A stretch of DNA of 64,000 nucleotides from Mycolicibacterium hippocampi (GTDB lineage Bacteria; Actinomycetota; Actinomycetes; Mycobacteriales; Mycobacteriaceae): assembly GCF_010723735.1 (NCBI RefSeq), contig NZ_BLLB01000002.1:1736001-1800000 (forward strand). Reading direction: 5' to 3'. Under the pieces are notes generated by a model, which worked only from the letters and a program-made list of their open reading frames with translations, had not been told where the DNA came from and made no database searches. Numbering within the stretch: the first letter of the stretch is position 1; each line of letters begins with the position of its first letter. The position numbers were made by a program, and so were the translations under genes. Of the stretch, positions 8,405 to 17,900 are shown piece by piece.

Positions 8405-8887
8405 CTACTCGAGCTGGTTTCCATATCGTCGCGGGTTGGCGGGGGTCGCACCTTCCTTAGTGTGGGGCGGAAGTGGCGATCCTGCCCCTCGGTATCGGTT
8501 CTCCTCGGGTAAATCGGATGGGTGTTGGGTCAGACCGTCGCGAGGAAACCCGAACCACCAGATGGCGTCGGTATCGCTGGGGTGGCGGAACGACGACGAC
8601 GGTTGGTTCTCCTCGAAGTCCACCAGGTAGTAGTACCGGGCCGCCTCGTCGACATTCAGCCAAGGGCCAGGGTCGATAATGGATTCGGTGGTGTCACGCG
8701 CCAGTCCCCAAGTTCGATCCGATGGCGGCGCCGTGTACACCAGGTACAGCTTGGTTTCGGCGGTCCAGGCATGAGAGACAAGATAGGGGCCTTGCCCCTG
8801 GGCATTGGCTTCCTCGATGCGCTGCAGCAGCTTTCGCAGTACCTCCGCGGCGAACTCCGCACCTCCGGTGTCAGTTGATGGGCACAT
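8405..8887 (-). CDS. Unknown protein coupled to an ESX-type protein; possible immunity partner
   Basis: A 160-residue protein without a signal peptide or membrane segment. It is rich in aromatic residues (A-R-Y-Y-Y-L-V-D-F near the middle, A-I-W-W-F-G-F later) and has a basic, proline-rich tail. I do not recognise a family. Its ATG at 8887 lies inside the end of the upstream gene (17-base overlap), so the two are probably translationally coupled. M. tuberculosis has a similar arrangement of a small conserved gene behind an EspA/EspE-type gene (Rv3899c-Rv3898c). A small soluble partner downstream of a secreted protein with a variable C-terminal domain suggests a chaperone or an immunity protein. 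This is inference. Confidence 0.7.
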   Translation of the reverse strand: MCPSTDTGGAEFAAEVLRKLLQRIEEANAQGQGPYLVSHAWTAETKLYLVYTAPPSDRTWGLARDTTESIIDPGPWLNVDEAARYYYLVDFEENQPSSSFRHPSDTDAIWWFGFPRDGLTQHPSDLPEENRYRGAGSPLPPHTKEGATPANPRRYGNQLE

Positions 8888-9890
8888 TGTTGTTCACCCA
8901 AGGTGGCGTCAACGTCCAGCCTGGTCGGACTTCGACCACTCCGCTGCCGCCTGTCAGCGGATACATCGAAATGACCCCCTTCTGCCCGCCGCCGGGAACG
9001 GCGGGGTTGCCCTCGTTGATGTTCGCCACAATCCTCATCGTGACGCTTTCTCCAGTGTCCTGGCAATCAGGTATCCCCAGAAATCCGCGCGAACAGTGCA
9101 CGCGGTTGATGGGCACCTCGTAGACCAGCGTGCCGCCGTCGTTGCTGATCGGCCGACTGTGTGAAACGAGGTCGGTGAACACATTGGGATTCACCAGGTG
9201 ATGCCTCCAATACGCCTTGTCCCACCCGAAGCCTCTCTGGCTCTTCTCGTCGTAATAGCCGCGCCGCAGGACGACATGGTTGCCGTCGAGGTCGGTCGCC
9301 TCGGCGATGACTTCATTGATCGGGTACTCGGAGAGGGGTGGCGCCTGCTTGAAGTCGACGGCTTGAATAGCGTCCTCGGCCATACCGCCGAACCTCTGAC
9401 CTGCGCCCAGTTCGTGATACCGAGCTCCAATGGTGCGGATTCGTTCACCAACGACACCAAGTTCCCCATCAGCCCGGATCATGACGTCGCTGATCTGAGC
9501 TAGTCCTCGGGCTGAGATTGCGGCGAGGATGTGTCGGCCCGCTTGGTTGTCGGGCACGCTGGCAGCGGCAGCAAGAACCCATCGGCGTACCGAATCGAGT
9601 TCACGGCGACCGGCAGTGACGATCTGCGCGGACTGATCGATCTGTCTGGCCAATTGCTTATCGAGGGTGGCTATTTCGCCGACCACGCGCTGGTGCTCGG
9701 AGTTGACGGCACCATACCGGGTCGCTGCAGCGCCGGACCAGTGTCGTTGCGGGGCTGCTCCGTCCAAGGTGGATCTGAGTTGATTCAATCGAGAACTCTG
9801 GTCGAATCCTTCGCCGGAGCGTGGGACACCCTCGCCAAAGGTAGTCCGAGCACGTGTCCATGTCGCTAGGAAGGCGTCAACCGTGCTCAC
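8871..9890 (-). CDS. EspA/EspE-family ESX-associated protein with C-terminal domain of unknown function
   Basis: A 339-residue protein. The N-terminal half (about 1-165) is the helical EspA/EspE-type region: it starts V-D-A-F-L-A-T-W, has W-S-G-A-A-A-T-R-Y (a WxG-like turn at about 51-53) and then long amphipathic helices. Such proteins are secreted by type VII systems. The C-terminal half (about 190-339) is a separate beta-rich domain with R-R-G-Y-Y-D-E-K, F-G-W-D-K-A-Y-W and two cysteines in the H-C-S-R-G-F-L-G-I-P-D-C segment. It could be an effector or toxin domain, but I do not recognise it. The start is the GTG at 9890. The downstream partner overlaps its end. Base composition is AT-richer than in flanking genes. 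No other ESX gene is in the window. Confidence 0.78.
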   Translation of the reverse strand: MSTVDAFLATWTRARTTFGEGVPRSGEGFDQSSRLNQLRSTLDGAAPQRHWSGAAATRYGAVNSEHQRVVGEIATLDKQLARQIDQSAQIVTAGRRELDSVRRWVLAAAASVPDNQAGRHILAAISARGLAQISDVMIRADGELGVVGERIRTIGARYHELGAGQRFGGMAEDAIQAVDFKQAPPLSEYPINEVIAEATDLDGNHVVLRRGYYDEKSQRGFGWDKAYWRHHLVNPNVFTDLVSHSRPISNDGGTLVYEVPINRVHCSRGFLGIPDCQDTGESVTMRIVANINEGNPAVPGGGQKGVISMYPLTGGSGVVEVRPGWTLTPPWVNNNVPIN

Positions 9891-10187
9891 GTTGTGGGCC
9901 CCGCCGACATTCGCTCATTATCGCCGAGCCGGAACAGCCTTAGTGACGGCACTTTCTCGCAGCCGTCTGCGGGATAACAGCAGGCCGGTCGTGGTCCGCA
10001 AGCAGTCTGGCACCGTGGGGGCCGTCGGAACAGACTTTTAAACCTGCAGGAGCTGATACACGCCGAAGCCTGGATGCCGGCGTGTGTCACGCCGGAGACG
10101 GCGGGTCGAGTGAATTGCAGACGCGGTCTCAGAAGCCGGATGTCGGATGCTGCGGTGCGGCTGCACTGGTCCCACTAGCCTGAGACT
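9891..10187. other. Divergent intergenic region between the ESX-type gene and mcrB
   Basis: About 297 bases that must hold the promoters of both the ESX-type operon and the McrBC operon. A short minus-strand frame of 67 codons is present but resembles no protein. No clear operator palindrome was seen. Confidence 0.4.
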
Positions 10188-12341
10188 GTGCTGGCTATCC
10201 CTACCCTGAAGTTCAGCTACGGCAATCTATTGCTCGGCCGACTCCGCGAACTTGGCTCGGCCACTGTCGAGGAACTTCTCGGGAACGATCCTGCTCAACT
10301 CTTCAAGTCCGACGGTCCGTTCGAGAACCCCGAGAGGCGCGCCCGCGACTGTCTCCGGTTCGCGCGGATGCTCGACCTGGTGGTGGAGGACGAGCGCAGG
10401 TGGAAGCTCACCGAATCGGGTATCGCGTACGCCGAGAATGTGGATCCGGGCGAACCTTGGATTGTTAATGACATCCAGGCTGGCATCCTCCGTGACCGGC
10501 TATCTGGTGGTAGCGCCGAGCTGGCTGAGGACGTCCGGATTGCACTTCGCATTGTTCGTGACTTGCCCGCCGGCTTTTCGAATGACGATCTAGGGCGCGA
10601 GCTTGCTGAGCAAGCAAACGCCGACCAGTGGCAAGCAGACCGGACCTTCGAATCGCAGGGGGCTCGTTACCGAGAACTCCTCATCGAGAGCGGGCTTATC
10701 GATAGGAACGGAGATCTCACCGGCGTGGGGGGCAGCTTTCTTGGACGACAGGCTTCGGTCTGGTGGGTGAATCAAGGCGCCAGCTACACAAAGGAGCGCG
10801 ATGGTGGGTTCCTTTGGGCGCCGATGCTGAACAAGGCGGGCCGCCCGCAGTACCACTGGGACACGATGGATGAGGTTCGGGAAGGTGACGTTGTCCTGCA
10901 TTACAGCAATGGCTCGTTGCGGGCCGTAAGCCATGTAAGCGCAGCTGCGAGGCCGGCGCCGAATCCGCTGGGCGACCAAACCTGGGAGGAGGCAGGCCGG
11001 CTGGTCGAGACGCAGTACCAGGAGCTCAATGAGCCAGTCGCACTTGCCGCGATCGATGAGGGTGCACGAATCAGGCAGGGTTCGCCGTTCACAGTCTCTG
11101 GATCTGTCCAGCAGGTCTATCTCGTTCGGTTGGAAGGAGATTTCGTGAGCGAACTGACGCAGCGGTTCCCCGAGCTTGCGGCGAACCTACCTTCGGTCCC
11201 AGTCGCTACGCATACCATCCCGGCATCGCTGGAGGCGCCGACACCCGCCGAATTGTTTCGTGACTTTGGCGCCGCAGTCGAGGCCTCTGGACTCCGCTTC
11301 CCAGCAGGCTCGAACCTCGTCCGATCCTTCATAAGCAGTCTGCTTGCCAAGCCTTTCGCGATCCTGACAGGGCTCGCCGGTTCGGGCAAGACCCAGCTCG
11401 CGATGAGACTCGGTGAATGGTTCGGCACAGATGAACACGGACGTCATCGTCACGTGGTTGTGCCTGTGCGGCCTGACTGGACGGGACCGGAATCCATCTT
11501 CGGGTACGAAGATGCCCTACGTAGGTCCACGTCTGGGGCGCCGGTGTGGTTCGTTCCCGAGGCGTTCGAGTTTGTTCTTCGCGCGGCGAACGATCCCGAG
11601 CACCCGTACTTGCTGATCCTGGACGAGATGAACTTGGCCCACGTCGAGCGGTATTTCTCGGACTTTCTGTCCGGGGTCGAATCGAGGCGTCCGGTTTTAC
11701 CGGATCTGGTCGTCGATGACCCATCTGGTCAGTGGGTTTTGCGTGACGCAGAAACGCAGAGGCTGCCGTTGCCGCGGAACCTTTTTGTTGTCGGCACCGT
11801 CAACGTAGACGAGACCACATACATGTTCTCGCCAAAAGTTCTCGACAGGGCATTCACCTTCGAGTTTCGGGTGACCTCCGATGAGCTCGACGCAGAGCTT
11901 CAGCGGCCTATTGCCGCGCCGCCGGGCGAGAATCGGCGCGTGCGTGCCTTCGCGTCGCTGGCCGAAAGCGACGATTGGCAGCGAGAGCATCCTCATCCGG
12001 CTCGCGATGAGATTGTGTCGGCGCTTCGAGAGGTGCACGCGATTTTGGCTGACGCCAATCAAGAGTTTGGGCACCGAACGCTGTACGAGATCCTGCGGTT
12101 CTGCGCGTACTTCGCAGCGACTGGCGACACCGATGGTGACACCGCACTCGACCTCGCAATGATGCAGAAGGTTCTGCCGAAGGTGCACGGATCGCGACGG
12201 AGAGTCGAGCCGGTTCTCGCTGCTCTTGCTTCCCTGGCTCAAGGGAGCGGTCCGGTTCCGCGGCTGCCTGTCACGCATCACAAGATCGGCCGCATGATCG
12301 AGTCTGTGCGCGCGAATCAATTCGTCAGCTTCGCTGAATAG
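10188..12341 (+). CDS. mcrB: McrB-type AAA+ ATPase with N-terminal modified-DNA reader
   Basis: A 717-residue motor subunit of a McrBC-type (type IV) restriction system. Residues about 1-180 are mostly helical with winged-helix character. Residues about 190-315 look like an EVE/PUA-like reader of modified bases (V-W-W-V-N-Q-G-A-S-Y, then G-D-V-V-L-H-Y-S). The AAA+ module follows, with Walker A G-L-A-G-S-G-K-T at 395-402, Walker B L-L-I-L-D-E-M-N near 475-482, and the McrB-type sensor G-T-V-N-V-D-E-T with S-P-K-V-L-D-R-A near 536-555. The GTG at 10188 is the most upstream plausible start. It is followed two bases after its stop by the nuclease gene. AT-rich codons are frequent, consistent with horizontal acquisition. 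Confidence 0.88.
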   Translation: MLAIPTLKFSYGNLLLGRLRELGSATVEELLGNDPAQLFKSDGPFENPERRARDCLRFARMLDLVVEDERRWKLTESGIAYAENVDPGEPWIVNDIQAGILRDRLSGGSAELAEDVRIALRIVRDLPAGFSNDDLGRELAEQANADQWQADRTFESQGARYRELLIESGLIDRNGDLTGVGGSFLGRQASVWWVNQGASYTKERDGGFLWAPMLNKAGRPQYHWDTMDEVREGDVVLHYSNGSLRAVSHVSAAARPAPNPLGDQTWEEAGRLVETQYQELNEPVALAAIDEGARIRQGSPFTVSGSVQQVYLVRLEGDFVSELTQRFPELAANLPSVPVATHTIPASLEAPTPAELFRDFGAAVEASGLRFPAGSNLVRSFISSLLAKPFAILTGLAGSGKTQLAMRLGEWFGTDEHGRHRHVVVPVRPDWTGPESIFGYEDALRRSTSGAPVWFVPEAFEFVLRAANDPEHPYLLILDEMNLAHVERYFSDFLSGVESRRPVLPDLVVDDPSGQWVLRDAETQRLPLPRNLFVVGTVNVDETTYMFSPKVLDRAFTFEFRVTSDELDAELQRPIAAPPGENRRVRAFASLAESDDWQREHPHPARDEIVSALREVHAILADANQEFGHRTLYEILRFCAYFAATGDTDGDTALDLAMMQKVLPKVHGSRRRVEPVLAALASLAQGSGPVPRLPVTHHKIGRMIESVRANQFVSFAE

Positions 12342-12343
12342 CC

Positions 12344-14617
12344 ATGCCCCAAGACTCGATGCAGCTCCTGCTTCGGACGGATGACGGCCAGGTCGTCGGT
12401 GATCTGTTTGTCGCTAACCTTCCGGGTCGGCAGGATTTTGCGGTCTCCGCGCGCGGCGACATCACGTTGCGTGAATCTGCGACCTACCGCTACGAAATAC
12501 GGCCTGCCGCCGTGAACGTAGAACATGTAGGAGTTGAGCCGCGCGAGCTTTTTGATCCCGATGATGCGAGTTGCAAGCGAGGACGGCTAAGCCCAGGCCA
12601 AGCCGTGGGGCGTCTCCGGATCCAGGTTGCTGATTGCGCGACGGAGCTAGTAGGGACGACCGATGTCGACGTTCTGGCCGTCAAGCTGGATCACGAGACC
12701 GAATATCGCCAAATGTTGATGGACATCTGCTCATTGGCTGCTGAAGCAGTGTTGCAGGGATTCGCGCCAAGCATGTTGGATCTTGCGCCGAGCGAGCTGC
12801 CCGCCGAACTGCTGTACCTCCGCTTCGCGATGATCGCGGCGTATCTGCGGGACCCGTTGTTCGAGGCTGCGATGGCGAGGGTTACCTCACAGCCACACCG
12901 CACCTGGGTGTCTGAGCGAGAGATCCGCCCGATTGGATCACCGTTTCCAGCAGGGGCGGCTTTTCGCCGCGCAGTTTGTGCACCCGGACGGCGGGTGCCC
13001 TGGGCAGGCGGGTCGGCCCAAATCGCCTCTCTGCCTGCTGTTCTGACGCGTGATCGCACCGAGGCGAGCGTCGATAACGCAGCCAATCAGTTCGTCAAGT
13101 TCGCTCTAGAGCGCTGGCGAGCCGTCGCTTTGGAACTGGTCGACGTGTTGCGGCGGGCCTCCCAGAATGTCGAGTCAGGACCGCTGCGCCGCGGGGAGCA
13201 GATCGCTGTTGACGTTGGTGACCAACTCGAAGAATACTTGGCGCACCCGCTCTTTCAAGACGTCAGCTCCTTGCGGCGAATGCCAATGTCGGACCAGGTG
13301 TTACTCAAGCGCGCGGGCTACCGCGAAGTCTTCCGGACCTACGCGATGACCGAGTCGGCTCCCACCGTGTGCATTGATCGTCGGGATATGACGGACGTCT
13401 TCGCCGCTTCGCAACGCAACATCGCAACGCTCTATGAGTTCTGGTGCTTTCTTGCATTGGTGGATTCACTAGGGCGCGTGTGCGGGGAAGACCAGACGGC
13501 GCGGGCCTTCACCGTCGCTGGCGATGGCATCTCAATGACTATGCGGGCAGGTGACGCGTCGAAGTTGTCGTGGTCGGTCCGGCGAGGAGACAGGCCACTT
13601 CGTGTCGATATCTTCTTCAATCGAACCTTCGCCAGGGCAGACGATCGACGGGGCTCATGGAGTCAAGCAATGCGCCCCGACTGCTCGGTGCGTATTCGTC
13701 CAGAAGGCAGCACGCCTCTGCGCGTGTCCGCGCAGGAGCTCGAGGTCTGGCTGCACTTCGATGCGAAGTACCGCGTCGACAATCTCCTCGCCCAGCTTAA
13801 AACAGGCCCTGATTCGGACGAGCAGTTCGAGGAGTCGGCGACCGTTGGCGGTGCTAAGCGCGACGACCTGCTGAAGATGCACGCGTACCGCGACGCGATC
13901 TCGCGAACGGCGGGAGCGTACGTGCTGTATCCGGGATCAGAGATCAAAGACATCCGTCGACACCCGGGCTTCAAAGAGGTGTTGCCAGGCCTCGGAGCCT
14001 TCCCGCTCAGACCAAGGAGCGATGGTCTGCCGTCGTCATCGCAGGCCCTCGACAAATTTTTGAACGATGTGCTGATGCATGTCGCTAGTCAGGTCACGCG
14101 TGACGAGCGTCATCGCTTCTGGACCGCGACCGTACATCGACTTGATGAGCCCATCCTGGAGTCGTCTCTGACGACGGACTTCCTGGACGAACCTCCAGCC
14201 GATACGGATGTACTCCTCGGCTTCGTCCGAAACCCTGAGCAGCGCAGATGGATAGAACGTGTCAGGCAGTACAACATTCGCGCAGGAGATCGGGCTGGCG
14301 CCGTCGAGATCGGCGGACGAGAGCTTGGCGCCAAGCTGCTTCTGTTGTACGAGAATCAGAACGGTGTCGTGCGCATTGCTCGCGCTGCGAAGGTAATGAG
14401 CTGGCAGCCAGCGACGGCAGCTGATTTGACCGCGACAGGGTACCCCGCCCCCCGCGGTGAAATTTACTTCGTGGCAGACCTTGAGTTCGTCGAACCCCTC
14501 CCTACGTGGGCTGGCTCGATCGACGTGGAGCTTCTAACGGCGGACGTCCGCAGCGGGGCGCCGCATGTAGTGACGTGGTGGGACGTCATCCGCGCAGCAT
14601 CGGTCATCGAACGCTGA
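12344..14617 (+). CDS. mcrC: McrC-type DUF2357 nuclease subunit
   Basis: A 757-residue partner of the upstream ATPase. The long N-terminal part fits DUF2357 proteins, the arm that docks on McrB-type motors. The nuclease core lies near residues 465-500: L-E-V-W-L-H-F-D-A-K-Y with Glu467, Asp473 and Lys475 is a PD-(D/E)xK-type active site, followed by H-A-Y-R-D-A-I and the Y-V-L-Y-P-G strand. The C-terminal about 150 residues are probably an EVE-like or similar small domain (V-L-L-G-F-V-R-N-P near 625). Together the pair should recognise and cut modified foreign DNA. The ATG lies two bases after mcrB, so expression is coupled. Composition matches mcrB and differs from the chromosome around it. 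Confidence 0.82.
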   Translation: MPQDSMQLLLRTDDGQVVGDLFVANLPGRQDFAVSARGDITLRESATYRYEIRPAAVNVEHVGVEPRELFDPDDASCKRGRLSPGQAVGRLRIQVADCATELVGTTDVDVLAVKLDHETEYRQMLMDICSLAAEAVLQGFAPSMLDLAPSELPAELLYLRFAMIAAYLRDPLFEAAMARVTSQPHRTWVSEREIRPIGSPFPAGAAFRRAVCAPGRRVPWAGGSAQIASLPAVLTRDRTEASVDNAANQFVKFALERWRAVALELVDVLRRASQNVESGPLRRGEQIAVDVGDQLEEYLAHPLFQDVSSLRRMPMSDQVLLKRAGYREVFRTYAMTESAPTVCIDRRDMTDVFAASQRNIATLYEFWCFLALVDSLGRVCGEDQTARAFTVAGDGISMTMRAGDASKLSWSVRRGDRPLRVDIFFNRTFARADDRRGSWSQAMRPDCSVRIRPEGSTPLRVSAQELEVWLHFDAKYRVDNLLAQLKTGPDSDEQFEESATVGGAKRDDLLKMHAYRDAISRTAGAYVLYPGSEIKDIRRHPGFKEVLPGLGAFPLRPRSDGLPSSSQALDKFLNDVLMHVASQVTRDERHRFWTATVHRLDEPILESSLTTDFLDEPPADTDVLLGFVRNPEQRRWIERVRQYNIRAGDRAGAVEIGGRELGAKLLLLYENQNGVVRIARAAKVMSWQPATAADLTATGYPAPRGEIYFVADLEFVEPLPTWAGSIDVELLTADVRSGAPHVVTWWDVIRAASVIER

Positions 14618-15037
14618 GGCGACGGGGCGACTCGAACACCACGACTCTGTAACCTGCTTGCCGATCACGGCCAGTGCCCCCAGTCGATTCGTCAAGCACA
14701 CCAGCGTCTGTGGTGGCGTCGCCTTCATACATCAAGGCTTCATCGATGTCCGGGGCGATTTCGATCTAGTGTGGGTCACTCTAGTTCCGCGCAACGGAAG
14801 CGCCGAAGTCGAATGCATTGCCAGTGAGGGCTTCGTTGAAAGTGGGGCAGCGGCAGCCGACGAGACCTTGCCCGACGGCGCTCCGGTACGTAGGTGACCG
14901 TTCGCGGGTACCGCTGGTCAGGGGTGCACGACGGACCTGGATGCCCGCTGTGAAGTCCGACGCCGTAGGCTGCTGTCCTGACACCGACGGTGGCTGGACT
15001 GCGCCGATCTGACGCAACCCACCCGAGGACACCCCTG
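14618..15037. other. Intergenic stretch after the McrBC operon
   Basis: About 420 bases of intermediate composition. A 79-codon plus-strand frame at 14658 and a minus-strand frame at 14534-14728 show no recognisable features. I see no transposase fragment, tRNA or direct repeat that would mark an island edge, although the change in composition suggests the boundary lies here. Confidence 0.4.
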
Positions 15038-16117
15038 ATGGCGATCGCCGATGTCTCCACGTACATGCATCTGAGCACGCAAGACGTCGAAGCGATCGCC
15101 GACGAACTCGACACGATTCGCCGTGATGTCGAGGAGTCGCTCGGGGCCAAGGACGCGGCGTACATCCGTCGCACGATCCTGTTCCAGCGCGCGCTCGATG
15201 TAGGGGCGCGTCTGGTGATCGCGCGCAGCCGGTCGAGGACCGGGTGGTGGCTGGGAACCGCGTCGTTGGCGTACGCGAAGTCCATCGAGAACATGGAACT
15301 CGGCCACAATATCTCGCACGGCCAGTGGGATTGGATGAACGACCCGGAGATCCACTCCACCAGCTGGGAGTGGGACATGGCGGGGCTGTCGGCGCAGTGG
15401 CGGTACTCGCACAACTACCGGCATCACATCTTCAGCAACGTGCTCGGCATGGACGAGGACATCGGCTACCGCCTGCTGCGGGTGACCCCCGACCAACCGT
15501 GGCGCCGCCCCCACCTGTTCACGCCACTGCGAAACCTGTTGCTGGCAGCGACCTTCGAGTGGGGCATCGCGCTGCACGGTCTGCGTTCGGAGCGGGACCG
15601 GGTCGACACACCGGCGGGCAGGGCTGCGGAGGAACGCCGATTTTTCGGCAAGGTCTCCCGCCAGTTGAGCAAGGATTACGTGCTGCTCCCGGCGCTGAGC
15701 CTGCGACGGTGGCGTCGAACTCTTGCGGCCAATGTCACCGCGAATCTTCTGCGGAACCTGTGGGTGTACGTGAACATCATCTGCGGGCACATCCCCGACG
15801 GCGCCGAGACATTCGACCCGGCGGTGCTCGACGGTGAGACCAGAGGTGAGTGGTATCTGCGGCAGATGCTCGGGGCTGCGAATTTCACCGCGTCGCCGCT
15901 GCTGGCATTCTCCGGCGGTCACCTGTGCTACCAGATCGAACACCATCTGTTTCCCGACCTTCCGAGCAACCGCCTCGCGCAGGTCAGCGTCCGGGTGCGG
16001 GAACTGTGCGCGAAGTACGACCTGCCGTACAACACTGGATCGTTCGCGAGCCAGTTCTTCCGGTCGCAACGGACCATCCACACGCTGGCGGTTCCCGACG
16101 GAGCTCCAGCCAAGTAG
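15038..16117 (+). CDS. Membrane fatty acid desaturase, DesA3-like
   Basis: A 359-residue acyl-CoA desaturase closely resembling mycobacterial DesA3. The three di-iron histidine boxes are present: H90-N-I-S-H94, H125-N-Y-R-H-H130 and Q-I-E-H-H near 299-303. Membrane helices flank the first and third boxes. The N-terminal M-A-I-A-D-V and the I-E-N-M-E-L-G-H and N-D-P-E-I-H-S segments are hallmarks of the DesA3 group, which introduces double bonds into stearoyl-CoA-type chains with an NADPH oxidoreductase partner. That partner gene is not adjacent, so this is probably a paralogue. The ATG at 15038 follows CCGAGGACA. The TAG stop overlaps the first base of a 61-bp repeat. Confidence 0.92.
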   Translation: MAIADVSTYMHLSTQDVEAIADELDTIRRDVEESLGAKDAAYIRRTILFQRALDVGARLVIARSRSRTGWWLGTASLAYAKSIENMELGHNISHGQWDWMNDPEIHSTSWEWDMAGLSAQWRYSHNYRHHIFSNVLGMDEDIGYRLLRVTPDQPWRRPHLFTPLRNLLLAATFEWGIALHGLRSERDRVDTPAGRAAEERRFFGKVSRQLSKDYVLLPALSLRRWRRTLAANVTANLLRNLWVYVNIICGHIPDGAETFDPAVLDGETRGEWYLRQMLGAANFTASPLLAFSGGHLCYQIEHHLFPDLPSNRLAQVSVRVRELCAKYDLPYNTGSFASQFFRSQRTIHTLAVPDGAPAK

Positions 16118-16177
16118 TTGAGGCTGCGCTGGCGGCGGAGTTTCGACTGGTTTTCCCGCCGTGGCTGCAGTCTCAAC
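16117..16177 (+). repeat. 61-bp palindromic repeat, copy 3
   Basis: It begins GTTGAGGCTGCGCTGGCGG and ends GCAGTCTCAAC. The first base is the last base of the desaturase stop codon. The arms pair over 11 bp with one G-T pair. Confidence 0.93.
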
Positions 16178-16244
16178 GACAGGGAACGGGCAGATACGTC
16201 GGCCCCGCTCGCTACCATCGGTCGCGACGAAGGGGGACGTCAGC

Positions 16245-17900
16245 ATGAGCATCACCGTCGCTGAGACACCGCGGCTGGCCAACGGCGCCGAGCGCCGCGT
16301 CTACCAGCTGTTGATCGACCAGCTCGAGCCCGGTGACCTCGTCATCCCCGGCAAGCGGGTCACCGACCACCTCAAGGACCACGAGGTCGACTTCTTCGTC
16401 GCCATCGAGGGCGCCGGCATCGTCTGCGTCGAGGTCAAGGGTGGCGAGCTGTGGCACGACGGCGAGACCTGGTGGCAGAAGCGCCGCGGCCACGAGCACA
16501 AGATCGACCCGGTCCGCCAGGCCCGCGAAGCCTGCTACGCGCTGCGTGACTTCATCGAGAAGGACCCCCGCTGGAGCCAGGGCCGGCTGCGCTGGGACCA
16601 CGTCGTCGTCCTGCCCAACACCGACCTGCCCGACGACTTCGCGCTGCCGGAGTGTCCCCGCTGGAAGGTCATCGACCGCACCGACCTGCCGACCATGGTC
16701 ACCAAGCTGCGCGAGATCGTGCTCGCCCAGGAACTCGACCGGCCGCTGCTCACCCGCGACGGCATCGCCCAGCTCAACGAGGCCCTCAGCGGGCGCGGCC
16801 TCCCGCAGCGCAGTGTCGTCGCCCGCGCCCTCGAAAACGAGGACGCCGCAGATGTTCTCACCGAACACCAGTCCGTGATCCTCGATGCAGTCAAGCTGTT
16901 GAACCGCGTCGAGATCCGCGGCGGCGCCGGCAGCGGCAAGACCTTCCTGGCGATGGAGCAGGCCCGTCGGCTGGCCCGCGACGGGCAGCGCGTCGCCCTG
17001 GTCTGCTACTCGCATGGTCTGGCGTCCTACCTGGAACGCATCACCGCGACCTGGAACCGTCGGCACCAGCCCGCCTACGTGGGCGAGTTCCACGACCTCG
17101 GCAAGACCTGGGGTGCGCCGGAGGGCCCCGACGAGACGCTGCGCAACGAGGAGACCGTCAAGTTCTGGGAACACGACCTTCCGCTCCAGATGGCCGAACT
17201 GGCAGCCGAACTCGAGCCGGGGCATCGGTTCGACGCGATCGTCGTCGACGAGGCCCAGGACTTCGCCGACGCGTGGTGGGATCCGCTGCTGGCCGCGCTC
17301 AAAGACGACGAGACCAGTGGCATCTATCTGTTCACCGATGAGGGTCAGCGGGTGTTCAGCCGGCACGGATCCCCGCCGGTGCCGTTGGTCCCGCTGATCC
17401 TCGATCACAACCTGCGCAACACCCGACAGATCGCCAACGCCTTCCAGCCGCTGGTCGACCACCCGATGAGGTTCCTCGGCGGTGAAGGCCCGGCCGTCAG
17501 GTACGTCGCCTGTGCGCGCGAGGACGCGATGGACGTCGGCGACGACGAGGTCGAGTCACTGCTCGAGCAGGGGTGGCGTCCTGAGGATGTGGCGCTGTTG
17601 ACCACCGGCACAAGGCATCCCGAGCAGAAGGAACGCCAAGCCGGTGGCAGTGCGGCGTACTGGGACAGCTTCTGGGACGCCGAGCAGGTGTTCTACGGCC
17701 ATGTGCTGGGCTTCAAGGGACTCGAGCGTCGGGCCGTCGTGCTCGTCGTCAACGAGGCCGGCGCGTTCGAGCGCTCCCGTGAACGGCTCTACGTCGGGCT
17801 GTCGCGTGCCCGGGATCAACTCGTCGTGTGCGGCGACCCCGAGTTCATCCGGGACGTCGGGGGACCGGATCTGGCACGGCGGCTGAACATTCCGGTTTAG
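16245..17900 (+). CDS. NERD-domain / UvrD-like helicase fusion
   Basis: A 551-residue protein joining a nuclease-related NERD domain (about 8-125) to a superfamily 1 helicase core. The NERD part has the E47-V-D49 and E63-V-K65 pattern of the PD-(D/E)xK-like fold. The helicase part has Walker A G-G-A-G-S-G-K-T near 225-232, Walker B V-V-D-E-A-Q-D near 330, the H-N-L-R-N-T motif near 388, and the late motifs H-V-L-G-F-K-G-L-E and L-Y-V-G-L-S-R-A-R. All key helicase residues appear intact. Such fusions are common in actinobacteria; a DNA-repair or defence role is inferred. The ATG at 16245 has AAGGGGG upstream. The gene overlaps the convergent gene at 17897 by four bases. Confidence 0.87.
   Translation: MSITVAETPRLANGAERRVYQLLIDQLEPGDLVIPGKRVTDHLKDHEVDFFVAIEGAGIVCVEVKGGELWHDGETWWQKRRGHEHKIDPVRQAREACYALRDFIEKDPRWSQGRLRWDHVVVLPNTDLPDDFALPECPRWKVIDRTDLPTMVTKLREIVLAQELDRPLLTRDGIAQLNEALSGRGLPQRSVVARALENEDAADVLTEHQSVILDAVKLLNRVEIRGGAGSGKTFLAMEQARRLARDGQRVALVCYSHGLASYLERITATWNRRHQPAYVGEFHDLGKTWGAPEGPDETLRNEETVKFWEHDLPLQMAELAAELEPGHRFDAIVVDEAQDFADAWWDPLLAALKDDETSGIYLFTDEGQRVFSRHGSPPVPLVPLILDHNLRNTRQIANAFQPLVDHPMRFLGGEGPAVRYVACAREDAMDVGDDEVESLLEQGWRPEDVALLTTGTRHPEQKERQAGGSAAYWDSFWDAEQVFYGHVLGFKGLERRAVVLVVNEAGAFERSRERLYVGLSRARDQLVVCGDPEFIRDVGGPDLARRLNIPV

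Noticed and set aside
14618..15037. A tRNA fragment or attachment site at the edge of the McrBC block (a GTTCGAGTC-like sequence on the minus strand)
   Set aside because: The flanking bases do not pair as a T arm and no acceptor stem is present.
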